Assembly (NCBI GenBank): GCA_023079485.1
Contig: CM041083.1
Location: 58,367,847-58,431,846 of the forward strand
DNA from: Archilochus colubris
Lineage: Eukaryota; Chordata; Aves; Apodiformes; Trochilidae
DNA: 64,000 nucleotides
Direction of reading: 5' to 3'
In this document: piece after piece, positions 12,701 through 25,800 of the stretch
Layout of the letters: every line of letters starts with the position of its first letter
Position numbering within the stretch: the first letter of the stretch is position 1
Position numbers and translations under genes: made by a program
The notes under the pieces: model-generated
The model's database searches: none
Told to the model about the DNA's origin: nothing
What the model saw: only the letters and a program-made list of their open reading frames with translations

Positions 12701-15700
12701 GCTACACAGCAACTTCCAGAGGGTTTTCTGGTGAGCAAGCAAATATAGCCTCTAAAAGCAAAACACGTGACAAACTTCCCCTACACCATTTCTGGGACTC
12801 AGGTCTTCTATTCTAATGGATATCAGGTAGCCATCTCTCTACTGACCTCAAAAAGCCACATGTTCTTGGTAAAGGATGGACTAGCACAGCAGATAGTGTC
12901 CTTCAGTACTGTTATTTTGGGGATCCACCTTACTCAGACATCTTTATTTATAGACCAGAGCCAGGCCTGACACTGATTCATGGTCCCACTTGCTCTGCAA
13001 CTATTGCCAAATTGTTTAAAACTTCCTCTAGCCTTCAAGTGACCACATCTCCTAAATACAACAGTGAATATCAGCCTCCCCAGGTCTACCTGAGAAGATG
13101 CTCAAAGTGTTTCACATGACCTGATGAAAACAGAGACCTAGCTATTCTAGAACACTGTCTATACCAGTTTGCAGCCCCAAGGTGAAGCAAAAGAAAGATT
13201 TGCCAACCCAGAAAATAAGACAGCTTTGCCCTAGTCAGACTTCCCTGAAGTTACATTGGGAGGTGGGTGAAAGCCAGGAACATGATCGGAGAGACTGTCT
13301 TCTGGAGAACAATCTCTTTTTCACTTAAAAGGAAAAACCCTTTAGCTTGCAATTGCCTCAGCCATTGCCTCTCAACCTCATGCAGTGTTTAATAAAGAAA
13401 GCATAAATTATGCCAAAAGGAAATCACCAAAACATGGCTTAAAGAATACCAAAACCATGATGTTGCAACAAAGCCAACATCTCCTTCAAGGGGCAACTAC
13501 AGGTCTACTCACTCAAATAGAAGTGGAAGCTGCTCTGGACAGAAGCCACACAGTTAACATACCACTTCTTGGAGTACAAAAGGGATCTGTTTCTTTCCTC
13601 AAAGGCAAAACACTATAGTCCAAAAGATCAAAAGCATGCATCATGACCACAACCATTTTCACCACCATTATTCACCAGCAAAAGCAGCAATGATTGATCC
13701 CTTCTTTGTTATGTAAAACCCATTGGTTGCTTTGAGTATCCCAACAGTTTCCAGCTTCCATAAATGTTATTTAAAGTTGACATCATATTCAGGGATACCT
13801 TGCAGACACAGCTATCAGAAACAACAAATGCAAAAAAAGCAGAGAACGTTACACCTCCACAGAAGGGTTTACTGCTCACCCTGCTGAGATCCCACAAGCT
13901 CAGGGAGAAGCTGGGCTGAACCACAGCACAAGTCTGCCCAACAGGCTTGGGAGAAACCACAGGTCCAGCTCTTGCTGAAGGGTGCAAGTGGCATTTAGTC
14001 AAGTGGAAGACAGCTAATTGCCATGTCTTGGTTTTCTGCATTAGGTTCTTGCAAACAGGTACTGCACTGACTTTGTCAGGGTAGCTGACAAGGCTAACAC
14101 CTGATCAAAGGAGGTAGCACAGAATATCAGCTGAAACTAGGGAAATACACATACTTGAAGGGGGGAGAGATTGGTTTATAGATGCATGAATATACACATA
14201 ACACATCTAACCCCAGGTTTTCTGTCATGCTGCAGAATGTGACATGTCTAGGTTTAGATCTGCACCACATGTATTCATGTCACATGAAATGTATGCATGC
14301 CCAGGCCTCCATTAAGGTGGGAAGGCTTCCTGGGATGTAAAGGAAGACCTGAGGCACCCTGTAAGGTCTGTTTGGGCAGTCAGCAGTCCACAGTGGACAT
14401 GCACAGATGGCTGGAAGAGATAAAAACAAGTTGATCTGTGATGCCATAGCCACAGTTTCTGGTTCCTTACAGATAGCTATCAAGTGGCAAAACAAATGCT
14501 CCCTGTCCCATTCCTCTCCTGTTTACCTGCACAAAGCAACACAAAACCATATGTAGGCTTTCACTGTCAGTGTAAGCTATATTATTCTTGTAATTAAATC
14601 CAGCCCCGTGGCCTGTCTGAGACCTCCTCTTCTTCCTTTTTCTCTTCTCTTTGCTCCCCTCACCATTTGCTTCTCTTGAACCTTGTTTAGGTTTGCATGC
14701 TGTGTCATTAAATTCCAGAACAGTAAACACTGCAGCCTCTCTCACTAATCACTGACATGCTGCTTTCTAGGCTGAAATTAGACATGGGATTAATTTCATT
14801 CCTGCAAGGACACAGTCTTTTATTTTTCTTAATGTCCAACTCACAGGATGCTTCTGGCAGATGCACAGTGGAAAAAAAAAAATTGTGTTCGCTCTCTGCT
14901 TCCTCCCTCCACTTTCTGTGTCTTCACTCCCACCCATCAGCCATAAAACATCACAGCCCAGCCAGATCCCAAACTGAAAGCCAGACAAAGCACCCACACA
15001 GCCCCTGCCTCCATTCAGCAGAAATGGGCCACTCTGGGATAGCCGAGGATCCACAAGTAGGCCAGACAGAAATAAACAGGGTAAACAAAGAGTACCCTGT
15101 CCAACCAGAGAGGGGCTAAAGAGAGCAATGTCCTTCATTAAAATGCAAAGCAGGGATACAAGCATACAGCCAGTCAAAAGCATCACTGGAGCTTACTAGG
15201 AGTAATAGAAGGAAAGCGGCACATGACCACTCCATTGTAAGGACCCAAAACACATCACCCAGCTGCACAGGGGCACAACTGCACATCCCACCTACCACAT
15301 TCCCAAACATAGCAGCCAACCACCACACACCTATCACCACCCCAAGACACCAGGGACACCATCCCCAAGGCTACAGCAGCACAGGGCTGCTCTCCAGGTG
15401 GCTGAGTAGGGAGCAGTGCAGACAGGTACAGTACCAGGCAACCAGAGTCGTGCAAATATCAGAGCCAATGACATTTAAAAACAACCTAGGTGGCCTTTTT
15501 AGAAAGCTGATGGGAAAAAGGGAGCAAAAGCAGAAGCATGGCCATAGCAACAGGTCAAGTGCTTTGCCGGGGTTCTTTAGGAGGAAGGGTGACAGGACGT
15601 GTGTGCCTGCTCGGTTTTCGGAGCATTTGTCATGTAATAAAATCATTAGCCTAGAAATTCATGGGAGAGTTCTGTTTAGCTTTTCTGCAACCTGCTGCTC

Positions 15701-18700
15701 CAAAGCCCTTGCAGATTCCACGTGTGAAATTCCATGCTGTGTACACCCTTGTGTCTCCTGCTATGCAGCGATTGCAAGGAAACCTCATGTTTTTCCACAT
15801 AGTGGTAGGAAAAAACGCAGTACATGGAGAGGTGGGGGGACAGTCAGGAGTTTGTCACAAAACAGCAGTCTGCTGCAAGTCTGCTTGGTTACTGGGAAAA
15901 CTGAACATGCTGCTTTTTTCAAACAGCCTAATGGTATTTATTATTACATCAGACTTACCCACCAAAAATCATTCTCATGCAATGGAAGAATTTTTAATCT
16001 AATATCTTGGACTCGGATAATTTCCCAGCTGCAGGAACTGCAATAATTTCCTATCTTCTCATTTTTGAGATAAGCTGATTAACTTGGGTATGTTTTAGTT
16101 TCAGGGTGTGATTATCTCTCTTTATTGTACTTGAGAGAGAAGGAGCAATTTATAGTAAAATAACTGTTTTCCCCAAGTCAGCTCTTACAGTCTGCTTCTC
16201 TGTGATGTAGATAGGTCTATCCTATTGCATTTCTCTTAACTCCTTAACTTTCCATTCTTCATTGTCCTCTCTCAGAGACACTGTATTACAGCAACTCTTA
16301 TCCAAAGAAAATACACTGAGAAATCCTTGAAATAACTCCAGAAAAAAAAAATCTCATGGAGAAAATATTTTCTTGTTTAAAATACATTTGAAAGTTTATC
16401 AAAAACCCACAACCCCACACTGTAGATCAAACCCTGCCTGTATTTTCCATTTATTTTCAGGAACACTCACAAAGAATAATAATGCAAAAAAATTTTAGGC
16501 CCGATGTTCTGCTTACATAAACAGCAGAGCAGAACAGCAACCTCTGTTCACTTACTGATTTACAGCCAAGTAAGGGAGAAGACATGCAAATCCTTGAATT
16601 TATGCTGTTACAAATTGAAAAACACTGCATACTCCCACAATTTTGTTGAGAGCCTTTGATATTTAATGTTTTTTCTTAAATTCCCAGATCCTAAATTTAC
16701 TTGATTATGTCAAAGTGACTGCCTTCCCTCCTCTATTTTTTTTTCCTTAAGTTTCTATAATGATAATACCAGGGGAAAGCCTGCAATGATGAAATGAAGG
16801 AACTTTCTGGACTGGAAGGGTCTATGTTGAAGTGTTTTGATTTCCTTTTCTCTTCTATGTCTCATTGTTATTCAATGGGCTTTTCAACCTGTGTCTTACA
16901 GACCAAATTTGACAGCGGAAACACATAAATAACTCATATGCAGATTCTTGTAAAGCATGTATCAATTCATTTTCCTTAGTCACCATTCATTAATTCCTCT
17001 GAAATAAGTGTTTATGAGTTGAAAACCACAGTCTGATGATTCAGTGGGAGCATGGCTCATCTGCTTTTCCCGCACAACATTGTCAATACCAAGAAGGAGC
17101 CTATTTTAAAAGAGGCTCTCCAAAAAAAAAAAAAAACTACAAAACTAGCTCAGTGCACAGCTGTGCCCCTCGCAGCTAAAACCAAACCCATCCCCAGGAA
17201 GGTGACAGGCAGCCTCTGGTTCTCCGCTCCTGGGGAAGGGAAAGTGGAAGCTGTCCTCTCCTGACTGCAGTGAGAGCACTTGTGTTCCTGAAAATGCTTT
17301 CATAGAGAACAGCCTGCAATATAAAAGCAGCCTCCCTATTACCAGCACGTTGCTATGGGCACTATTTCTAAGAAAGTATCCACAGGAGCAGATCCAGAAA
17401 ATATGGCAATATATATGAGGGAAGAAAGAAAAATCACAAAGGACCTGGACTTATCCCTGCCTGTTCCTACTGGCAGCTACAGGACCGAAGAGAAGATGGA
17501 CAGAGAAATGTAGTGCTGGACGTACAGCCTGGTGGGGCTTGTGGTTGTTCATCACTCAACTCTGTTCACAAACCCTGCCTGGAAGAAGTATTTCCTGGTA
17601 TTCCAACATAAAATTTCACAGCTACCTTTAATTTGTTTTACTAGCTTTCCTAAAAGCTAATAAAATCAGGCTTATCTTTCCTTCATTAGCCAGCTTTAAG
17701 CGAATCTAATGAATGCAACTCCTGTAATAAAATTTGCCTAATAGATCCTAGATAACAATTTAGAAAAACTTTCTGCGGGTATAGGGCATGCCTGTCTACA
17801 ATATATCAAAATAACTTACTCTCTAGGCACCTTTTGCTATAGTAAGTGTTAACAGGTGACTAATAATAACTGGATTTTGCCACCAAAGATCTACAGAGCA
17901 AGGAGCTTCATGCCATCCATCTGAATCTAAACCAGAAGAGTGAAGATGAATTGGTCTGTATTCCACACCACCAGCATCTCCCATATGTTAAAGTCACCCT
18001 GTCAGTTCCAGCTCAAGTTAATAAAGAGTGGATCAAGTCCACCTTTTATACTATTTTCTAAATGAAATCAGATGTACATGTAAAACTGGTATTTAAATGG
18101 GTTTTACCTAATAACGAGACAAATATTGACAGAACAATCACCATGAAGACCAAGGTAAGAGACACTATATTCTCATTATTAATTCTAATCTCAGCACGGC
18201 TATTGATGACCATGCACTTAAAAGAGGAAATTAAGCATCAGTTGGAGTTAGCCCAGCTTTCCTGAAAAGTTGTTGGACAAAGATGCACAAGAGATATGCT
18301 GCAAGATTAAATCAGAGAAATGCAGCTCCTCATTACTAAGAGAACCTGAACCCTCAGAAACAGTACTGAAATTGAGCAAGGAACAAACAAACTAACTAAA
18401 AAAAGCCAACATCCAGCATTAGCAAACTAAGGGGATGGGTGAGGAAAATAAAGGAACAAAATCCAGAGGCAGAATCTCAATACTTCTTCTCTTCTTCCCT
18501 TCTCCTCCCCCAGAATGGTTACAAGTGGGGGCAGAGAGCAACAGCATTTGGTGGTACCTAATCCCAGCTATTGCTTAGGAGCAAGCAATGTTATTGGCTT
18601 TAAAACAAATGTGTACAATCAGCAAAAGCTCAAACAAATAGAAAGGTCATAGGAGCCAAAAAACACTCAGAACAAACCAGTCGGGGCTAGTTAACATAAT

Positions 18701-18987
18701 CTGCTCTATATACATAAGTTTGTTTCACTGAGGGCATGAACTTTCTTAGAAAAGCTCATGTAATTAACTTGCAGGAGCTTACACATTTTATTTCCCTTAA
18801 GTTAACTCTACCCTGAAGTTAAAACTGCTTGCACACAACTGCTTCTACCAATTCCTTCAAAAAGCAGAGTTTTACTTGTACCAGAAGGAGATGCTCCAGT
18901 TGAAGTGTGGCATTTCCTTCAATTCCTCTTCCCTCCTATCCACGCTTCCCATTACTTTGGATAGATACAAAGAAAACCACATCTTAC
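9741..18987. other. TBXAS1 intron 2 sequence, no gene seen
   Basis: Non-coding sequence running up to the splice donor of TBXAS1 exon 2. I looked on the minus strand for the next TBXAS1 exon, expected to encode the segment after GNLLFF with a GFW start and a YGP motif, and did not find it. The long plus-strand open frame at 15450-16046 has no recognisable domain, is Cys/Ser/Arg-rich without pattern and overlaps open frames in other phases, so I treat it as chance. Simple A-runs occur near 17121-17134. Confidence 0.6.
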
Positions 18988-19081
18988 CTCACGGAAAAAG
19001 AGCAGGTTTCCAATGAAAGGAAGAGGAGGAGGATGTCGGATACCAACTTTGCTTAGCTTGGAGAATGCAGAGGTGGAGTAC
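18988..19081 (-). CDS. TBXAS1: thromboxane-A synthase (CYP5A1), exon 2
   Basis: TBXAS1 is an ER-membrane cytochrome P450 that isomerises prostaglandin H2 to thromboxane A2, and also forms 12-HHT plus malondialdehyde. On the minus strand a strong acceptor (CTGATTTTTTCCAG) precedes this 94-nt exon and a strong donor (GAG/GTAAGAT) ends it. The first base completes a split Trp codon (TG/G). The exon then encodes 31 residues, [31 protein letters not shown], and ends in phase 0. From memory of the human protein, the matching segment reads YSTSAFSRLEK ... PFIGNLTFFRQ. Exon 2 of the related CYP3A genes is also 94 nt with the same phases. This is the linker just after the N-terminal membrane anchor and includes the proline-rich hinge of microsomal P450s. 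The heme-binding Cys and the remaining exons lie outside the window. The anchor-coding exon was not found upstream. The reading frame is intact and codon content normal, so this looks like a functional exon. CYP3A is less likely because the STSAF and GNL-FF words fit TBXAS1. Confidence 0.94.
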
Positions 19082-20139
19082 CTGGAAAAAATCAGGGAGT
19101 GGGTTAATTTTGGATCTTGTCATCACAGGACTCACCCTAGTAATTGGTTCAGATAATTTTCCTGGATTCAAAGAGTGAGAAGATGCTTTCTGTGTTGGCC
19201 AAATACAGAACTGCCAATGTGGTGATACTGCTTAGCAGCTCCTTGGGTCACAGAAATAAATGCAATTTACACACTGGTGTTTCAGACAGGGCAAATAAAT
19301 GAAGGGGCTCACAACACAGACATGCAAGTCAAGCTGTGGATAAACAGAACTTCTCTTCCCACAAAAGGTCTTGTAAGTCAGAAGTTACTTTCTACAGGTT
19401 TTGTGAGGTTACAAACGAGACTGAAGCAAGCGTTTGGATTTTAACTACTGTGTCACAGCCAGGAAAGAAACAAGACACATCTTCAGACTATTATTTTCCT
19501 TCTTTTCTCCCATCACCACTACCTATACAGATCACAGAACAAGAATTCAAACTAGTCTCACTTGTGCATGAGCCAAGACACTGTCAGAATGCTCAAGTCA
19601 TGCCTAGTATTTGGGCCAGATATGCTGATTAAGTGATTTTCCAGCTGCCAGTCAGCAAATTAAACAAAGATAAAAAATACAGGGGATAAAAAATGCAAAC
19701 TGAGAGGCTTCACGCATCCCTTGTTTCAGCAAAAACTGTGGCATGTTGATAGGGGCAATACTGGAAAAAAATAAAAAACAAAGTAATTTTTTTTTTTTTC
19801 TCCAGTCCCCCTGTTTTAATGCAAACAATGGATTTAAGTCAGTGAGCTTCACTTAGTGAAGCCTGAAAGAGCAGGAGCTAACAGCAGCAGTTTTGGCTAG
19901 CCAAAAATACACTAATACTGAATATTATCATTCTGAACACTATCACCAAGAAGACCAGGGCAAAAGATCTTTAAGATTAATAAAGGTTTTGTCTATATTA
20001 ACACCTTAGCTCAGAACAATACTGCAATTCTAAAGTTCTTCACAATGGTTCTCAGTCTGGGGCAGCTTTGGCACATGCAACCACACCTTTTTCAGATGAA
20101 ACTGAGGCTGAAGGTCTCCTCCAGACTTTCATCTCTTAC
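19082..20139. other. TBXAS1 intron 1 sequence next to exon 2
   Basis: Non-coding sequence upstream of exon 2 on the gene's strand. It holds a T-run near 19787-19800. A stretch at 20046-20065 (ATGGTTCTCAGTCTGGGG) loosely resembles a hAT transposon end but has no body to support it. Confidence 0.55.
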
Positions 20140-20205
20140 CAGGAGAGATCTGAACTAACGAGTGGTCCTTTAGCTTTGGACCCCAAGTGTGGAGACTGTT
20201 TAGCC
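20140..20205 (-). other. exon-like segment upstream of TBXAS1 exon 2
   Basis: On the minus strand this 66-nt piece has an excellent acceptor (TTGCTTTAATTTTCTCTCCAG) and a strong donor (CTG/GTAAGAG). It is open throughout in the phase that would splice into exon 2 (split codon TG/G, giving Trp before YSTSAF), reading AKQSPHLGSKAKG then PLVSSDLSW. It lies 1.06 kb upstream of exon 2. It does not encode the hydrophobic signal anchor expected of exon 1, so at best it is an alternative or untranslated 5' exon. Cryptic exons with decent sites do occur by chance; I found several weaker ones. Confidence 0.22.
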
Positions 20206-22469
20206 CTGGAGAGAAAATTAAAGCAAACCCAAAATAAAACCTGTGGACAGCATATAATACAGGGGTCACAATATCAACCACTTTAGTCCATCAAGCCTGC
20301 AAATCAACCCCATAAAAATAGGGAAAAAAAAAAACAGAAAACAAAACAGAGGGAGAGCAGAAGCAGAGCCCTCAGCTTCCTATGGGCTGACTCCCTCTTA
20401 AGCCCAGCATACAGCCTTGTTGACTCTGAAAACTCTGCTAACCAGTTCCTATGATTTGGACCTTTCCTCCTTCAGGTCAAGTACCTGATGTGCATCATTT
20501 GAAATGCCCTACCTGGCACAGGCAGGAATATTTTGATTTGACCTAATGGACACACTGCACAATTCTTGGGGGTTAAGGAGGAGTGGGGAGAGAAAAGAAG
20601 AGAAAGGACCAGAAAATGGTCCTTTCCTCCAGAAGGGGAAAAAAGGAAAAAGATACTTTGCGAAATGAAATATATAAACCTAAGGTAATTAAATCTCACA
20701 TGGCCAGCAAAGCAGAATGGGACTTAAGTATCAAGTCAAGAATCAGTAACTTTTTGTATTTCCATTTACTGAGAAGTTTTCTTGCAGCACAGTCCGTAGT
20801 CTCTTAATGGGTTTCCTTTTGGGAAGATATTTTACAGAAATCATTCTCAGAAGACACAGATTTGATAATTTTTAAACAGCAACAATATTTTTGTGTAATT
20901 TTTTATTGGGCAGTACAAACTTTCTCAATAGAAATTATATGTTTTCAGTCTACGCAAATGCACTATTTCAATATGACAGGGTATTGCACAGTAAAGGCAC
21001 AGAAGTCAACATTTATTAGACATTTTATACATATTGACTTTTTGGTTGCTCAACTGCTTTTAAAAAATGTAAGAGTTTTTTCTTATTGAAACAGCTAATA
21101 CTCTTGGGGAAAGAAATGTTTTAACTTCAAAATGACAAACAGCCTACATGATACATTTCCTTTCTCAAAGAGAGGATTTTTTTGCTGCTGTTTGAAAATC
21201 TTCTTAAAGTGTCTCTGTGTCATAGCAAAGTCCTCATTTCTGTATGTAAACAGTGCAAGAGATGAAAATCTCGTCAGTAGAAGCCTGTCAATTTTGCAGC
21301 ATTTTATACTGGATGTTTTCAGTGTATAGTACATGGCAGATCACAAAAAAAAAAATATCAGGCAAACAGGCTTGGCCTACAGTTAACTGCTATTTCCACT
21401 GTACACAAGACATTTCATAGACTCCTGGTCTTCAGGTACTACAAAGTGAAAAGTGACTGTGACAGAGCCTTACCCTACCCAAAGTAAACAATGCAATCAC
21501 CAAATATTTAAAAAGGAGCAGAACCAAAGAGTACCTTGCACTCAGTTTCACAAGGCAAGAAACACCCAGACTCTGGAGACTATTTATGCTCAGGTGAGCA
21601 GTTCATCTTTGTCAGCTTCTGAAGATTACTGACAGCTCCATGCAACTGAGGATTTGCTTTCCTTTTTCCCCTCCTAACATGTTTTGCTCAGATGCTTTTT
21701 ATTCAGTCACATTTGAAGTAGGTATTCAAAAGTTAAGGAAAAGCAATTTACAATAAGGTGGGAAGCAGAAGCACTGGAGTCAAGGTACAAGACTGAAATG
21801 TAACAAAAGGGCAGAACGGGGAGGGGGAAAAAACTTCCTGGATATAGACATCTAGTTCTACCCTATGATTTCACCGTATTTCTGGGATTTTTGAAATATC
21901 TGTAGTTTTGCAGAAAAGGGAATACAAGTGCTTAAAGACTGATGGTGCTGCACACACAAAAAAGGAAGATCTAACATTGCACTGGTAACCTTGACTCCGG
22001 CCCCTTCTGATGTGACAGCTGATGTCCTGCAACCTTAAATATTATTGAGAGAGAGAAGTAGCAGTGACATGGATCTTTTCAAAAGAAGAAAATAAAAATT
22101 GTCCTGTATAACACATGATGAACATCACCAACATAGGAATCTGACAACCTCAAGACACAAACCTTTGCCTTCTCAGCCAGAAGCAATCTATAACTCAAGC
22201 AGGCTAATTTATATCTTTAGGGTACTCAGCATACCCATAACACACATCTGGCTGGCAAGTCACAGAGCTGTTTGCTCAGCACACTGGGAAAAGAATCTGG
22301 GTTTAGTCACTGGGATGGAGAGGTGGGCTAGAAGCTGGCAGAGTGCAAAGAGGCAGTCACTAGACCTTCATCTGGAGAAGCTGTAGATTTAAATTTATCT
22401 CTATTAAGGGTAGAAGACCAGCCAATGCATGAGCTGGGCTAAGTCAAATGCAAAATCAAAAAACAAAAT
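20206..22469. other. TBXAS1 intron 1 sequence, no gene seen
   Basis: AT-rich non-coding sequence with short A-runs (for example around 20327 and 21344). No transposon or coding exon is recognised. Confidence 0.55.
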
Positions 22470-22810
22470 TGATACTGAGAGGTGACCAAGATGACCGAAG
22501 ATGTGGAACAGTTTCTGCACAAGGAATAAGCAAACAGCCTATAAACTTAAAACTGGAAAAAGAAAGAAAATGATGTAGGATATGACAACTATATTTAAGA
22601 TCCTGCATAGCTTCGAAAACAAATAAAGAATTAGTACCCACTATTTAAAGAAACATATAAAATCCACAAATTAATATTCAGGTGGAAGGACTAAGAATCA
22701 AGCACTTCTCCAAGTAATCAATATATTAACTCTGGAACTCCTTGCCAGGGAATGCTGTCTGTTCCAAAAGCTTAAAAAGCTTCAGAAAGTTGTTAAATAA
22801 GTCAACAAAA
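22470..22810 (+). mobile_element. old, decayed CR1-family LINE 3' fragment
   Basis: The sequence follows the order of a CR1 ORF2 C-terminal and 3' region of the older sauropsid type. GTGGAACAGTTTCTGCACAA comes first, then a GAAAAAG...GGATATGACA block. Next come AAGATCCTGCATAG and CTCTGGAACTCCTTGCCAGG, then a CCAAAAGCTTAAAAAGCTTC-like block. Many substitutions and small deletions have destroyed the frame. The young ATTCTATG tail is absent. Divergence is much greater than in the other CR1 copies here, so this insertion is older. Identified by matching remembered consensus words, not by alignment. Confidence 0.68.
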
Positions 22811-22846
22811 AAAACAAAACAAAAACCCCACCAAAACCCAACAAAA
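22805..22846 (+). repeat. A/C low-complexity tract
   Basis: A-rich tract with interspersed C (AAAACAAAACAAAAACCCC style), directly after the old CR1 fragment. It may be a decayed tail or an unrelated simple repeat. Confidence 0.6.
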
Positions 22847-25800
22847 TCAGCAGGCACTTTTAAATCATGAACTTAACAAATGTAAGAGATACATGGAAAA
22901 GATTAAAGGGAAAGAGGGGAAATTAATCAAATTTATTTTCCTAAGTTTATTTCCTAAGGCTATAAGCTTGCAACAGCAGAATAAGACAGACTTATAAAAC
23001 CTAAACCACTGCAATTTTCTTAAAAGGAAGAGAGGAAGGAGTCTTTACACAAAGGGAGGGACACAAGAAAAGGATAAAGCTCTGATGTCAGCAATATTTA
23101 CTGGACAATCTAGCACATTCTCACTCAAAGGAGAAACATACCCTAATATTTACACAAGTAGGGTTTCTGCACAGCTATTAATTTAAAACTTTGGCATTAG
23201 ATTTTGAACAAAGTGACAGGACATCAAAAGTAACCAGAGGAACAGCCGTAATGAAGTAGATCAATAAACATTTCTATAACTCTTTGAAGACATTCAAATG
23301 GCCTCTCATAGCTAGATACTTTCCATATATATTAAACACAACTGTTAAAAAAAAGTTATTATGCCAAATATACTCTTGTAGGCCAGCATGGCTGATTTAA
23401 GATCTCAAATATGAACTTCTCTCCACAAAACACCAAGCAAAAAACAAGGAGAAAGAGTTAAAGTCAGTAGGTAACTAACATGAGTTGCAATGAGCATATA
23501 ATCAACAGAACTTAGGCACCTGGCCAGAGAGGGTAATAATAATCAATACTGCAAGAAAAAGCATTATACAGTCTACCATTAAGTGCAATCTATTTGTGCA
23601 GCAGATAACATTACAGAATTGCCAATTCTGCATCATAGAGTTCAACATACCATTGAAATTATCCCAAATTTCTCTCAATAGTGTAAGTGCGTCATTCCTT
23701 CCACATCTAAGTAATGCAGAACCTAATAATATCTGAAAGCTATAAACTAGGACACTTACAGATAAAGAAAGTGATGTTATTTAATTTCACTGTTAGGAGT
23801 TGGGAGGCACATTATTTTGGAAGACTGAGTGGGAAAATAAAGAATTTTGCTGAGATAATGGAAAACATGCCTGCCAAACAAGAGATAATCATCACATATT
23901 TTCACCTGCTTGCTTCTATTTACATATACTGATACCAGATCCCAGTTAACACTGGTGTGTGTTTTGCTCACAACACAGGGATAATACACAAAATACTGGT
24001 TGCCTCCCCAGTATTACAGTGATGGCTCATTTAAAGTAAACAAGCATCCCCAGAAGCACTGCCTGGACAGCAGTCTCACCAAAACATTGATTTCATCCCT
24101 GGGCTGGCTAGAGTTGGCCTTTCTGCTCTTAGCCCTCTCTGAGAAATTTTACATTACAAATTCTGGAGAGCTGTCATCACACAAGCCTTACTTTTAGTCA
24201 GATGCTCAGGATACTTAAGGTAGAAAATCATTATCTGGTCTGATTCCAGAGGAACACACAGAAACCAGGACTTGCAAATGAGGGAATATTGCAGATACCA
24301 CCCCAGGTGGCTAAAAGCAACTCTAATTACTACCTAAAAGTGTAATCATTAAAGAAAAAGCAAAAAACACAAAATTAAATAGGCTGTCTGTCCCCAGAAG
24401 AGAGGTAGGCCCTGAAGCACGCTCTCACAAAGCTGGAAAGTGAAGAACGGGGAAAGTAAATCCCTCTTATAACTTATTCTAACCTTGATCAACAAAGATT
24501 ACCAAATTGCCTTTTACTGTTACCAACCAGTACCCCTGGAGAAAATGGAGTTTTTTGCTGAAAGGAAAGTACTTGGTTGTATAGCACATCTGGCTCAGAG
24601 TAAGGAGTTATTACTATGCCTCCAATGAAAGATGCAGAATATCCACAAGTATAATTTCGGCACATTCTAGAGGTTTCTTCAAAAGAGACTTCAACCAGTT
24701 TTGGATAAGGCTATTTAAGTATTGCAATTTTACTTTCAAACCCAACAAATCCACATTTTTAACTCTGAATTTGTAGGGCTGTAATGCCAGTTTCAGAGAT
24801 AATGAGAAGTTCCATGTAACACTTGCTCTTCTTAATCACTTGCATGCGTTCCCAGTGTTTTAATTTTGATATAATTGCACAAGAAAAAGACAGACATTTC
24901 ACACACTTGCACCATCTGCCTCCACATAGGCAGATGTTTTCCAGCTGCAGAACCTAAATGACCACAGGATTATTATTTTATTGAAACTTTTGCAAATGCA
25001 CCTGGAGTAATGTACAGGAAAGGCCAAATTATAAGCCCAATATTAAATGTATCCTCATATATCTGCTAACTATCATTTTTAATCCATGCTGTTCTGGTCA
25101 GATGAACAATTCTTTTAGTATCTCCTATCTTAAAAGAAGTGGTAGGCTTAAGGGACTGGTTGTAACAAGGCTGCAGGTTGTCACAGTGTCTTTAAAGCTT
25201 TGGATGTTGCTTGCTTTGGTTAAAAAAAAAAATTTAAAAAAAAGCAATGAATCAAGGCCAATTAATTGAAAAAGCCCATACAGAAAAGCAACACACTTCA
25301 CTATGCTCCATAGTAGCCCTGGGAGAGACAGATGGCCCTTACAGCAGGCCAATGACAATATTTCATCACCTCTCTCAGAATGAAGCCCCTTCACACTGGG
25401 CAGTGACTTTTCAAAAAAAAGAGCAGAAGAACAAGAGTCATAAATCCACAGCTTCAGCCCTTTGGTTTTGGCTCAACACCTGACAGAGGTCAACAGCAAC
25501 AAGAGTCTGCTGTGCCCTTACAGCAATGCATATCCTTGGGAAAGGAGCTGGGACCTCCACCCGATGTGGGTGCAAAGGGAGATCTGCTCACCAGGAGCAG
25601 TTTCCACAGCAGACCTGAATTCTGGTGGATATGTGAGGCCAAACAGAACGTCCAAAGGAAGCCTGGGTCAGAGCTGATAGCAAAGCTCAGCTCTCGTCAC
25701 AGCCTTAACCACAGGCTAAGCCTTCCTTTCATGCCCTAGGACCACTGGTGCCATTCCGTCCTTGAAAACAAATTTCCTCTTCACCCTTTTTATTCACACA

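Noticed and set aside
15945..16043. minus-strand piece between TTATTGCAG and GTAAGTCT, open in one phase
   Set aside because: Does not match any TBXAS1 segment expected after exon 2 and has a weak pyrimidine tract.
15450..16046. 198-codon plus-strand open frame
   Set aside because: No domain, Cys/Ser/Arg scatter, another open phase inside it, and no coherent splice sites or promoter. Chance or local composition is more likely.
20044..20066. hAT-like end ATGGTTCTCAGTCTGGGG
   Set aside because: Only about 20 bases resemble a terminal repeat and no element body or partner end is visible.
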